A DNA stretch of 64,000 bases from CBDCWO01 sp965223405 (GTDB lineage: Bacteria > Bacteroidota > Bacteroidia > Chitinophagales > Saprospiraceae): assembly GCA_965223405.1 (NCBI GenBank), contig CBDCWO010000006.1, positions 744,001 through 808,000 of the forward strand. Reading direction: 5' to 3'. Shown here in pieces: positions 46,042-54,057 of this stretch. The notes under the pieces were generated by a model. The model worked only from the letters and a program-made list of their open reading frames with translations. It did not search any database and was not told the origin of the DNA. Made by a program: the position numbers and the translations under genes. Positions within the stretch are counted from its first letter, which is position 1. Each line of letters begins with the position of its first letter.

Positions 46042-46704
46042 TTATAGGACTTTTCTTAAATGTTCCATGTGCTTAAGTATTATTTCCCCTCGTAACAATT
46101 TAACGACTCCCTTTTTTTCAAATTCCTTCAGCAATCTTGAAATTACAACCCTGGTGGTGCCTAGCTCGTTGGCCAATCTTTTATGTGTCAGTAACACCTT
46201 TTCATCTCCTTGTCTATGATGATATTGAATGAAGTAGTTGTATAATCGCTCATTGATATTCTTAAAACTAAGATCATTGATTGTATTTAGTAATTCCGTA
46301 TAACGGTCTAAAAAAGTCTGAATTATAAATCTATTCCACCTCGGATATTTAACCTGCCATTCGCGTACTTTATCAATGGGGATTAGCAATAAATCCGATT
46401 TACGTTCTGTATGAGCATGAACCTGACTTTGCATATTTGCAAAACTTGCCATCAAAGACATCATGCAGGTCTGCCCTGAGGAAATATAGTATAATAAGAT
46501 CTCCCTATCCAAATCATAATCATTTCTATATACCCTTATGGAACCATTCAGTACTAGGGGGATCACTTTCATGTATTTTCCTAATTCAGCAAGGACAACA
46601 TCTTTGTCAACGCTAATAGTTTGGCAAATAGAACCAATTTCAGTCTTAAGATCGCTTTCAAATGGTAGGTCAATTATTTTCATATGATCTTCATACTTAA
46701 CCAT
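46042..46704 (-). CDS. Crp/Fnr-family transcriptional regulator (220 aa)
   Basis: An N-terminal cNMP-binding-like beta roll (about 25-130, with IPLVLNGSIRVYRND and LYYISSGQTCMMSL) is followed by a long dimer helix and a Crp-type winged helix (about 155-215) with LANELGTTRVVISRLLKEFEKKG. The recognition helix keeps R, S and R but lacks the usual E. The sequence is unlike the receiver-linked regulator in this window. In Bacteroidota such stand-alone proteins often control stress or detoxification genes. A second start at residue 8 is possible. It is an intact gene surrounded by decayed ones. Confidence 0.88.
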   Translation of the reverse strand: MVKYEDHMKIIDLPFESDLKTEIGSICQTISVDKDVVLAELGKYMKVIPLVLNGSIRVYRNDYDLDREILLYYISSGQTCMMSLMASFANMQSQVHAHTERKSDLLLIPIDKVREWQVKYPRWNRFIIQTFLDRYTELLNTINDLSFKNINERLYNYFIQYHHRQGDEKVLLTHKRLANELGTTRVVISRLLKEFEKKGVVKLLRGEIILKHMEHLRKVL

Positions 46705-46764
46705 TATTATACAATATACTCTAATATATACTTCTAGTAAACAAACAAGTCGTTATTCAATGAA

Positions 46765-47118
46765 AGTTATGGCAATTCTGCAGGTAGAGCAAAATTCACT
46801 TTCTTCCTCTGACGCTCCTCAATAGACTATCCTCTTGACTTGCTGGACATACCCGAAAAGTAAATTTGGCAACTAGCCTTTTCCACCATTTCATAATGAG
46901 ATATCAGCGATCCAGGTCCAAGCCCACGGCATTTTCAATGGCATCGTCTCTTATTAGTCGCACTTCATCTTCAGCCATGAACAATGTGATCATATGCCCC
47001 ACTTCCACGACTGTTTTGCCCCTAAAAATGTCAACATTACTTCCCTAGGATTCTCAAACTCTTGGATCAAATGGATTAGAATAAACTCTTTGCCGCTATT
47101 TTGTGATTCACCCTTTGG
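46765..47118 (-). pseudogene. Remnant of a DsrE-family gene
   Basis: Pieces of a DsrE/DsrF-like protein can be read on the minus strand in shifting frames: SGKEFILIHLIQEFENPREVM and LTFLGA, then TVVEVGHMITLFMAEDEVRL and IRDDAIENAVGLDLDR, then SHYEMVEKASCQIYFSGMSS and KSRG, a TAG stop, and KVNFALPAELP. At least two frame changes and one in-frame stop are needed. The cysteine in ASCQIYFSGMSSKSRG is kept. DsrE proteins act in sulfur relay or as small oligomeric proteins of unknown role. Family assignment is from memory of the conserved pattern. Confidence 0.7.
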
Positions 47119-47191
47119 GTACCAGAAGAACTAATGTCAATAATAATGGTATATATTATACAAGTGTTTCATAAGTAAGGTGGAAAGTCAA

Positions 47192-47359
47192 TTAAAAATT
47201 TACTTGATAATACTCTTTATACCTATCGCATTTATTTTTCGGAACGATTTCCAGTGTCACTTCTTCAACACCGTATTTTGAATTTGTGTGTTCTACAACC
47301 AATTTTAGCGCTTCAGTTTCTGTATTCGATCTGATACTTCCAATACAATTAAAACCCAT
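47192..47359 (-). CDS. Small open frame, possible remnant (55 aa)
   Basis: A frame from ATG 47359 to TAA 47192 encodes MGFNCIGSIRSNTETEAL, then KLVVEHTNSKYGVEEVTLEI and VPKNKCDRYKEYYQVNF. The pattern helix-GVEEVTLEIVPKNK recalls the C-terminal half of GNAT acetyltransferases, so it may be the tail of a lost gene. It lies downstream of the duplicated promoter copy B, after a 12-codon frame (start 47387) that copies the start of the 45427 gene. Whether it is expressed is unclear. Confidence 0.35.
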   Translation of the reverse strand: MGFNCIGSIRSNTETEALKLVVEHTNSKYGVEEVTLEIVPKNKCDRYKEYYQVNF

Positions 47360-47374
47360 ATCTCAGCAGTGCAC

Positions 47375-47550
47375 TACTTTTTCCCATTCTCGGAAAATTT
47401 TAAGTAATTAAATGCATTGCCAACTAAGATATAAAAGAAGTGACAAATAAGACGGTATCTTTTGATACAAACCTATGTTTTTTTTAAGAAAAGAATTGGT
47501 TAAACCGCTCCCTTGCACTTCTAATAGTTGATGTGACAACTAGTTGAGGT
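47375..47550 (-). promoter_or_regulatory. Promoter segment duplicated from 45.5 kb (copy B)
   Basis: The sequence from 47423 onward matches copy A as described there, and the flanking start ATGGGAAAAAGTA (47387) parallels the start of the exported-protein gene. After 12 codons the copied frame ends in TAA, so the promoter no longer drives the original gene. Confidence 0.55.
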
Positions 47551-47577
47551 GTAAATATTGAATGACGACCACCCCAC

Positions 47578-47877
47578 ATGAATGGCGGATTGGTTCTCAA
47601 ATTTAGACATGAACTGGTGCAAGCACATCCAAAAGCGGCGCTTGAAGCAGTGAATAGGGCATTGGAACTAGACACAAATCTTGCTGAGATTTAAAAACAT
47701 CCTGGATTTATTCGATTTTAGTTCGGGGACGACCTGTCAGTAGTAGAGAATTCACTCAATCATGCAAGCTATCTAGATCCTAACATGGTCAACGTCAATG
47801 ATTGGTATGCAACCATATTTACCGTAATAGGTCTTTTTGACAAAGCTTTTCAGGCGCATTGGAATAGGTTGCATTGA
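47578..47877 (+). pseudogene. Remnant of a TPR-repeat gene
   Basis: One plus-strand frame reads AALEAVNRALELDTNLAEI, stop, KHPGFIRF, stop, then DDLSVVENSLNHASYLDPNM and VNVNDWYATIFTVIGLFDKA before a final TGA. These match the tandem pattern of TPR units (ALELDPN, HATLGFI, WYA, GRFDEA) in large sensor or cyclase-type proteins. Two internal stops and the lack of flanking domains show a decayed fragment. It converges with the OmpA-type gene. Confidence 0.75.
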
Positions 47878-47894
47878 AGGATCGGAATGATCAC

Positions 47895-49043
47895 CTACTC
47901 CTTTGGCAATAACACCAATTCCACCCGCCGGTTTAATCTACGGCCGGCAGCGTTATCGTTGGTGGCGACCGGCTCGGTTTCACCTTTACCGGATATATGG
48001 ACCAATCCGATCCTGAGGTCGAAGGCTTCGGTAATAAATTTCCCCACAGCTGCCGCACGTTTTTGTGAAAGTTTTTTATTATATTCCTTACTTCCTACAT
48101 TATCGGTATGACCAATGATATGTATGTATTGATATTTTGAAAAATCAATGCCGGCCAACATTTGTTTTAGCGTGGATCGATACTTTGAGTCGATAGTACT
48201 CTGGTCAGTTTTGAAAAGCACATCAGAGGTAATGACTTTTTTTACCGGTTCTTCATCCATGGCTTGGGCCAATGGTAATAATAAGGGTAAAGTAGAATCC
48301 CGGTCCGTAGTGAAGTGAACATAATCCCGATAGTATTGTCTTTTGGCAAATGAGAAATAAGGCGTGTGGCGTTCCTGATCCTGTTCGATCTCTTGAGCAA
48401 CCTGTTGATATTCATTACAAATTACGGTGTCCAGGGCAATGAGTTTTACACTATCCAGATGTACCCATAATTCTCCGTTAAAAGGTGGAAATGGTGGAAT
48501 TCTGAAACCGGTGACATCCGGCTCAAAGTTTCCGATAATCAGGTATTGTTCATTTCCACCCGCTCGAAATTCCCTCACCAGTTTATTCCATCCCTGTACA
48601 TTAGGTCGACCTTTTACATACCTCTTATTCATAAATAACTTGGGCTGTTGGTACAATAAATCCCGCTTTGGCAACAAGATTTCGCTTTCGAGAAAATGAA
48701 CACCAATACAGCAAAATCCATTTACCGGTTCGGATACATAAGCTTCAAATCGATAACGTTTGCCTGGCACTAGCGGACAAAGTAATCGGGTTTGGAGATA
48801 GGATCTCCGGTTGGGTTCATTACCCTGATAGATAATTGCCGCTCCTCCCTGATTATCCATGCCCGGTATTAACCTGAAGCTATCGATTTCCTGGGCTGTG
48901 ATCTCCCATCCCACCGGCGCACAAGCAGCGTGATATTCTGTACAGGTATTTCGATCCGTAAAGCTACCATTGTAAATCAGGTTTTGACTTTGGCTCGAAA
49001 GCGTCGTGCAGATCAAAATCAACCAAATATTTATCTTTTTCAT
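47895..49043 (-). CDS. OmpA-family outer membrane protein with N-terminal sandwich domain (382 aa)
   Basis: ATG 49043 gives MKKINIWLILICTTLSSQSQ, a good signal peptide, so the longer frame from 49106 is unlikely. Residues about 20-200 form a beta-sandwich-like domain (LIYNGSFTDRNTC, YRFEAYVSEPVNGFCCIGVHF, LWVHLDSVKLI), as in carbohydrate-binding or adhesion modules. The last 110 residues are an OmpA/MotB domain with HIIGHTDNVGSKEYNKKLSQKRAAAVGKF and GRRLNRRVEL, binding peptidoglycan. It may anchor the cell wall to the surface. A strong hairpin lies upstream. Confidence 0.88.
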   Translation of the reverse strand: MKKINIWLILICTTLSSQSQNLIYNGSFTDRNTCTEYHAACAPVGWEITAQEIDSFRLIPGMDNQGGAAIIYQGNEPNRRSYLQTRLLCPLVPGKRYRFEAYVSEPVNGFCCIGVHFLESEILLPKRDLLYQQPKLFMNKRYVKGRPNVQGWNKLVREFRAGGNEQYLIIGNFEPDVTGFRIPPFPPFNGELWVHLDSVKLIALDTVICNEYQQVAQEIEQDQERHTPYFSFAKRQYYRDYVHFTTDRDSTLPLLLPLAQAMDEEPVKKVITSDVLFKTDQSTIDSKYRSTLKQMLAGIDFSKYQYIHIIGHTDNVGSKEYNKKLSQKRAAAVGKFITEAFDLRIGLVHISGKGETEPVATNDNAAGRRLNRRVELVLLPKE

Positions 49044-49251
49044 ACTATTTTGAGCCGTTGCAATACTCTTGACAAATCTTGAGATTAACTCTTTGTTAAA
49101 ATTCAATCAAACGTTCTCCTAGATTATATTTGTTCATTCTGTTATTGAACATCAAAAATCTAATTTTGTTAACCCTTGTTCGATATTCGTACGAGTTTTC
49201 TTTTGAAAAATCAACTGGTTCTAAATACAGTTTCCCTAATGTTTAACACAG

Positions 49252-49289
49252 ATCCCGAAATTTGCTGATAAGTCAGCAAATTTCGGGAT
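49252..49289. repeat. Perfect 17-bp inverted repeat (strong hairpin)
   Basis: ATCCCGAAATTTGCTGA (49252-49268) is followed by TAAG and then its exact complement (49273-49289). It lies 51 bp past the end of the carboxypeptidase gene (49340) and 209 bp before the OmpA-type start (49043), both on the minus strand. No T run follows on either strand, so a standard rho-independent terminator is not certain. Confidence 0.7.
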
Positions 49290-49339
49290 GACCCTTGTTT
49301 TTGATTTATGAACAGATTATATAGTGCCCTTATGATGCC

Positions 49340-50818
49340 TCAATATTTTGCCGGTACTCCTTTCCCAGGTAGCGATTTCTGAATAAAATCCCGGATATGT
49401 TCATTGGCGGATTGCAGATCCTGCTTTCTCAAATACATCATATGCCCACTGCGATAACCTTCAAATCGCAAACGATCCTTCAGTTTTCCGCTGGGATCCA
49501 ATTGCCACATGGTATACTTTGCTCCAAAATAATCGGTGGCCCCATCAAAGTACCCGGACTGAATCATGACATGTAAATAGGGATTCTGAGCCATAGCCTG
49601 ACGTAAGTTTTCCCCGGTCCTGTCATTATTCCGATCCCAGGGGTGAACCGGTCCAAACATATTGTATTTGAGATCGGTCTTATAGTTCAGGTGATTACGC
49701 AAATAATGGTTGATGGCTGGTGTAAAGGAATGTAACCAAGAGGTCAATTCTGCCGAATAGTCGGGTCTCTCACCAGATTCCTTTTTGTCGATTCCAAGAT
49801 ATCGACTATCCAGTCTGCCGATGGTGACTCCCTTTTTTCGTAACAATTCCTTCCAAAAAAATGAGGTGGGCACATCCAAATTATGTTGTAAAATCACCTG
49901 GGTCGAAAGTCCTGAATAGTGGGCCATTCTATCGGCGGTAGTGGCTCTAATCTCAGGAGCAATATATCCTCCGTGAGCAATTGCCGGAATCAACTCATTG
50001 ACCGTATACTGTTCGACTTCCGGTAATAGATCCTCCAAATCTCGGCGTTGCAAAGCCTCCGGTAGGGCATTATGATACCAAGCAGCAGCCGTAAAATAAG
50101 GCAATCGTAGAGCAGCAGCTACCGGACCATCGCGCCGGATACCTAAAGATGTAGGGGAAACCAAAATGACACCGTTCAGATACATCCAGTTGCTGTTTTG
50201 TAATTGAAGAGCGAGTCCGGATACCCTGGTTGTTCCATAACTCTCGCCAATCAGAAATTTAGGCGATGGCCAGCGGTTATGACGGGTCACAAAAGTATTG
50301 ATCCATTCGGCCAAATATTTTACATCGGCATTCACCCCAAAAAACAACTTCCGATCCACTTCTTTATCCAAGATCCGGGAATATCCCGTATTTATAGGGT
50401 CCACAAATACAATATCCGCCACATCCAGTATCGAATGTGGATTTTCCCTGATGCCATAGGGTTGAACCGGGTAACCTTCGTCGTCAATCTCTAAAATCCT
50501 GGGACCGGTATAGGCAATATGCATCCACACTGAAGCTGAACCGGGGCCGCCATTGAAAGAAATGATCAGCGGGCGGATTGCTAAGTCTGAAACATCAGAC
50601 CTTTGGTAATAGGTGTAAAAACAAGCGGCTACCGGATCTCCGGATTCATTCCAAACCGGTTGGGTACCGGCTTCAGCGGTATACGCTATGCGCTTACCCT
50701 TAATGGTCACTTCATGATGAGTAATTATAACTGAATCGGGTGGAAGTCGTTTATCCTGAGTATAAACCTGAACACTCGCAATCAATATCAAGCTGATAAT
50801 CCAATGAGATGCTTTCAT
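49340..50818 (-). CDS. Serine carboxypeptidase, family S10 (492 aa)
   Basis: Signal peptide 1-20 (VQVYTQ). S10 motifs are FNGGPGSASVWMHIAYTGPRIL (oxyanion region), the nucleophile in LIGESYGTTRVSGLALQL, the aspartate in SGYFDGATDYFGAKYT and the histidine in YRSGHMMYLRK. The protein is of the expected length for bacterial S10 peptidases of the alpha/beta hydrolase fold. It would remove C-terminal amino acids from peptides in the periplasm. No operon partner is seen. Confidence 0.92.
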   Translation of the reverse strand: MKASHWIISLILIASVQVYTQDKRLPPDSVIITHHEVTIKGKRIAYTAEAGTQPVWNESGDPVAACFYTYYQRSDVSDLAIRPLIISFNGGPGSASVWMHIAYTGPRILEIDDEGYPVQPYGIRENPHSILDVADIVFVDPINTGYSRILDKEVDRKLFFGVNADVKYLAEWINTFVTRHNRWPSPKFLIGESYGTTRVSGLALQLQNSNWMYLNGVILVSPTSLGIRRDGPVAAALRLPYFTAAAWYHNALPEALQRRDLEDLLPEVEQYTVNELIPAIAHGGYIAPEIRATTADRMAHYSGLSTQVILQHNLDVPTSFFWKELLRKKGVTIGRLDSRYLGIDKKESGERPDYSAELTSWLHSFTPAINHYLRNHLNYKTDLKYNMFGPVHPWDRNNDRTGENLRQAMAQNPYLHVMIQSGYFDGATDYFGAKYTMWQLDPSGKLKDRLRFEGYRSGHMMYLRKQDLQSANEHIRDFIQKSLPGKGVPAKY

Positions 50819-50873
50819 CGATCTTTAAATTTTTACTGAAAAGATAGATAAGAAAAATAACTTGTCAAAAAAG

Positions 50874-51003
50874 TTGAGTTGGGAGCTATCAGTTGTGAGC
50901 TATGAGTTATGAGTTGTGAGAGGTAGATGCCTAAATGAGGTTGACCGTTTTCTGGCGAAGGAGAGTGAGTTAATAGCTAAAAGATGCGAGATGTGAGTTG
51001 AAA
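50874..51003. repeat. Degenerate GAGTTAT/GAGCTAT heptamer repeats
   Basis: Between 50874 and 50920 units such as GAGCTAT, GAGTTAT and GAGTTGT follow each other, and similar words recur at 50966-51003 (GTGAGTTAATAGCTAA, GATGTGAGTTG). Such runs are frequent in Bacteroidota intergenic DNA and have no known function. Confidence 0.55.
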
Positions 51004-51057
51004 GTGCACATTTCTTTTGTAAGGGATTGCATAAGTTCAGTTTTTCACCTATATTTA

Positions 51058-51077
51058 TGTACTACTATACTAGTACA
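51058..51077 (+). promoter_or_regulatory. Palindromic operator before the ABC/GntR operon
   Basis: TGTACTACTATACTAGTACA has perfect 7-nt arms (TGTACTA, TAGTACA) around a 6-nt centre. It lies 15 bp before the first ATG and overlaps the probable promoter (TATTTATG at 51053-51060). The GntR-type repressor encoded in the same operon is the natural candidate ligand. Confidence 0.6.
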
Positions 51078-51092
51078 CTAAATGTATAATGC

Positions 51093-51926
51093 ATGATAAC
51101 AGTTCAGGATCTACACTTTAGTTATGGAAAAAATCGTGTAATTGAAGGAATGGACTGGGAGGTAAAGCCCGGTCATATCTATGGTTTATTGGGAAAAAAT
51201 GGATCTGGGAAAACTACTTTGTTCCACAATATTTGCGGCTTGCTTTTTCCTAAATCCGGATCGATCCAGGCTTTCAACTTGACACCCAGAGATCGGCTTC
51301 CGGAATTTTTACAAAAGATATTCATCATTCCGGAAGAGTTTTGGCTTCCGGATATTAGTATGGATAATTTATTGAAATATTATGTTTCCTTTTATCCGGA
51401 TTTTGATACTGAGCTATATCGCACTCTCCTTTCAGAATTTGAAGTTCCCAATCAACCCAAGTTAAGCACCATGAGTTATGGGCAAAAGAAAAAAGCATTA
51501 ATCAGCTTTGGCATGGCCTGTCAGACGCCCATTTTACTGATGGACGAGCCCACCAATGGCTTAGATGTGGTCAGCAAAAGTCAATTCCGAAAAGTATTGG
51601 CCCGCCATATCCTTGATCAGAGAACGATTATTATCTCTACCCACCAGGTGAAGGATTTGGAGAATCTGATTGACCGAATTGCCATATTGGATGATGGTCA
51701 AATTATATTTGATTATACGATTCAGGAAATTGCCAATCGGCTGCACTTTACACATTCTCCTGAACAAGCGGTTGCCAAAAACAGTCTTTATGCAGAATTC
51801 TCCTTATCCGGATATTCAATTGTAAGTCACAATCAAAATTTTAGCGAGAGTGAAGTAGACCTGGAGTTGCTTTACAAAACCATCATAAGCAAACCAATAG
51901 AGATTAAACAAATATTTATTTCCTAA
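51093..51926 (+). CDS. ABC transporter ATP-binding protein (277 aa)
   Basis: Walker A GLLGKNGSGKTTLF (residues about 32-45), ABC signature region MSYGQKKKALISFGMA with a weak SYGQ in place of LSGGQ, Walker B ILLMDEPTNGLD and the H-loop IISTHQVKDL are all present. The type fits drug or antibiotic export systems (YtrB/BcrA-like). The permease follows 2 bp later, and a GntR repressor and an unknown protein complete the operon. The ligand is not known. Confidence 0.9.
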   Translation: MITVQDLHFSYGKNRVIEGMDWEVKPGHIYGLLGKNGSGKTTLFHNICGLLFPKSGSIQAFNLTPRDRLPEFLQKIFIIPEEFWLPDISMDNLLKYYVSFYPDFDTELYRTLLSEFEVPNQPKLSTMSYGQKKKALISFGMACQTPILLMDEPTNGLDVVSKSQFRKVLARHILDQRTIIISTHQVKDLENLIDRIAILDDGQIIFDYTIQEIANRLHFTHSPEQAVAKNSLYAEFSLSGYSIVSHNQNFSESEVDLELLYKTIISKPIEIKQIFIS

Positions 51927-51928
51927 TT

Positions 51929-52756
51929 ATGAGAAACAAATTTTCATGGTCTCGATATAAGGCATTAATTCGCATTCATTGGGTGGAGCACAATAAGCTA
52001 TATCTCTGGAGTACCTTGGTTCTAACCGGATTAATGTTTATTTGGTATGCCATCTTATTATCTTCCAAATCTGAAGTGAGAATATCACTGCAAGACCAAT
52101 TAATGATATTTTTGGTTTTTCTGATTTTACCTGGAGTATTATTGGCTTTTACTGTTTTAGCAGGATATAATCGTAAGCCCAAGGCCACTTTTACATTGAT
52201 GATTCCTGCCTCATTATCAGAGAAATTTTCAATGGCACTTACTTATGTCTTAATTTTTTTTCCTATTATTTATTTATGCATCTTTCACCTGCTCAATATT
52301 CCATTCACGTCAATCTCAAATGCAATAATCCCGGAATACAATGAACCGGTTCCTGACCACCTTAAACCCGTGGATGTCATTAACATTAAAAAAATTCTAA
52401 CCTTGGAATCCACTTCCAATGTTAGGCTTTATCTAAAAGTCTACCTCATATTAATCTCTTCAGCTTTTCTGGGAAGTCTCTATTTTCGCAAACTTGCATT
52501 CGTAAAAACTACATCACTAATCATTGTATTGTTTTTGACTGTTTCTCTATTTGCAAATTCAATATTTCCACTAACATTTACGCCGGATGGATGGCTACAC
52601 AATTTTTACTCGTTGACAAAACATACAGATGAAGGAGGATATCGAGTAGAATTGAGTAATGTCTGGCAAATTCTTGTATTAATTTTTACAGTCACATTGA
52701 TCCCATTGATAATGATAATTTCTTCATTTTTTCAACTTAAAGAGATTGAAGTCTGA
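51929..52756 (+). CDS. ABC-transporter membrane protein (275 aa)
   Basis: About six hydrophobic segments (near residues 22-44, 55-75, 92-112, 165-183, 190-207 and 245-265) make it the permease partner of the upstream ATPase. No motif defines a family more closely. The 5' end begins at an ATG 2 bp after the ATPase stop, so translation is probably coupled. Confidence 0.82.
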   Translation: MRNKFSWSRYKALIRIHWVEHNKLYLWSTLVLTGLMFIWYAILLSSKSEVRISLQDQLMIFLVFLILPGVLLAFTVLAGYNRKPKATFTLMIPASLSEKFSMALTYVLIFFPIIYLCIFHLLNIPFTSISNAIIPEYNEPVPDHLKPVDVINIKKILTLESTSNVRLYLKVYLILISSAFLGSLYFRKLAFVKTTSLIIVLFLTVSLFANSIFPLTFTPDGWLHNFYSLTKHTDEGGYRVELSNVWQILVLIFTVTLIPLIMIISSFFQLKEIEV

Positions 52757-52773
52757 TTAAAACGTCCTAAACT

Positions 52774-53151
52774 ATGAATTTTAATAACCGGCAAGCCATC
52801 TACTTACAAATCTCAGACTTCGTATGCGAGAAGATCCTACTGGATGAATGGAAGCCACAAACCAAAGTTCCAAGTATAAGAGAATTGGCAATCGACCTGG
52901 AAGTCAATCCCAATACGGTGATGAGAACCTATGAGTTACTACAACAGCATAATATATTGGAAAGCTTTCGGGGTAAAGGACTATTCGTTCATCCTGAGGG
53001 AATAAAAAATGCCAAAGCCATTCTCAAACAAAAGTTTCAAAATGAAATAAAACCGGTCTTTTTCAGAAACTTATACCTGCTTGACATAAATTTTGAATCG
53101 CTGAGTCAGGAATACGACCAATTTGTCAACCAACAAAATCAGCACTCATGA
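52774..53151 (+). CDS. GntR-family repressor, YtrA subfamily (125 aa)
   Basis: An N-terminal winged helix (residues about 5-75) carries AIYLQISDFVCEKILLDEW, VPSIRELAIDLEVNPNTVMRTYELL and the wing FRGKGLFV. The short C-terminal tail of about 50 residues, with no large effector domain, is characteristic of YtrA-type regulators. These repress neighbouring ABC-transporter genes until cell-wall-active drugs are present. The operator at 51058-51077 is the likely target. The gene ends in ATGA, overlapping the next start. Confidence 0.9.
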   Translation: MNFNNRQAIYLQISDFVCEKILLDEWKPQTKVPSIRELAIDLEVNPNTVMRTYELLQQHNILESFRGKGLFVHPEGIKNAKAILKQKFQNEIKPVFFRNLYLLDINFESLSQEYDQFVNQQNQHS

Positions 53152-53879
53152 AAACCAGCACTAAACTAGTATTAGGATACCTAGTTTTTATCATTTTATT
53201 ACTAGGTGCAAAGGATGCCACACTATGGATTAATTATAAGCAGGGTAAAATTAAAACTCCAATGGATATACGCAAAGAAAACTATCATCAGATCCAACTG
53301 GACCGGGTCGACACACTATTCATTTACGACTCCTGGGTAGAGCTAATCATGGGGCAAGCACCATATTTAGAAATCATGAAGGTTAAGACTAAGGATTCCA
53401 TCCATCACGAACTGTATGGCGGGAACCTGACACTTCAAGTAGATTCTTCAAACAGGAAAAACAAACATAGTCGACATGGAAATAGTTTCTTGAATGTCCC
53501 GGATAGTATAGTCATTGTTTCTCATAATAGTGCCATTCTCATTATGTGCGATAGTACTAGGACAGGTTATGAACACGGACTTAAAATATTAGGTGAAAAT
53601 AGTGATATCAATCTTCACGTTCGCACCAAATCCGATCAATTGGAAAATCAGATCGTAATACCTAAATATTTAGGAAAAATGTGGGTAAATATGAAGTTTG
53701 GCACCATATCCATTTCTGATAACACCTTCTTGCACTCACTAACTCTGGAAATGAATAGCAGTACTTTAAATCTACACGGAGAAATGGAAATTGATTCTAT
53801 GGCCATCCGGTCAGACCCTACCAGTCACTTCAATATTCCTGCTCGTTATCTGAATTCCCTGAATCTGCAATTAGAGTAA
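53148..53879 (+). CDS. Uncharacterised membrane-anchored or exported protein (243 aa)
   Basis: An N-terminal hydrophobic segment (about 8-24, LVLGYLVFIILLLGAKDA) is followed by a beta-rich part with NSAILIMCDSTRTG, GKMWVNMKFGTISISDN and FLHSLTLEMNSSTLNLHG, periodic strands that resemble DUF2807 (GIN) type adhesin heads. It overlaps the GntR gene by 4 bp (ATGA), so it belongs to the operon. It may sense or bind the transported compound; this is speculation. Confidence 0.7.
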   Translation: MKTSTKLVLGYLVFIILLLGAKDATLWINYKQGKIKTPMDIRKENYHQIQLDRVDTLFIYDSWVELIMGQAPYLEIMKVKTKDSIHHELYGGNLTLQVDSSNRKNKHSRHGNSFLNVPDSIVIVSHNSAILIMCDSTRTGYEHGLKILGENSDINLHVRTKSDQLENQIVIPKYLGKMWVNMKFGTISISDNTFLHSLTLEMNSSTLNLHGEMEIDSMAIRSDPTSHFNIPARYLNSLNLQLE

Positions 53880-53949
53880 GCTCTAAGAAAAATTAAGTTT
53901 CTGATCAAATTTAAGCATTGAAAATGTGATAACCTCTGTATGAATGGGT

Positions 53950-54057
53950 CTATCTCCAAATCTGTTCAGCAATGTTCCAAGTATTTTCCTTTAACCAACC
54001 GTAGCCCAGGCTCCAAGAAAATGCAGAACCTAAATGTTTGCACACAAGTTTCAGCAT
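53950..54057 (-). CDS. Possible 35-residue protein overlapping the epimerase stop
   Basis: ATG 54057 overlaps the epimerase stop (ATGCTGA) and opens a frame to TAG at 53950: MLKLVCKHLGSAFSWSLGY, then GWLKENTWNIAEQIWR. The tryptophan-rich, weakly amphipathic sequence and stop-start overlap suggest coupled translation, but it could equally be chance. No family is recognised. Confidence 0.25.
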   Translation of the reverse strand: MLKLVCKHLGSAFSWSLGYGWLKENTWNIAEQIWR

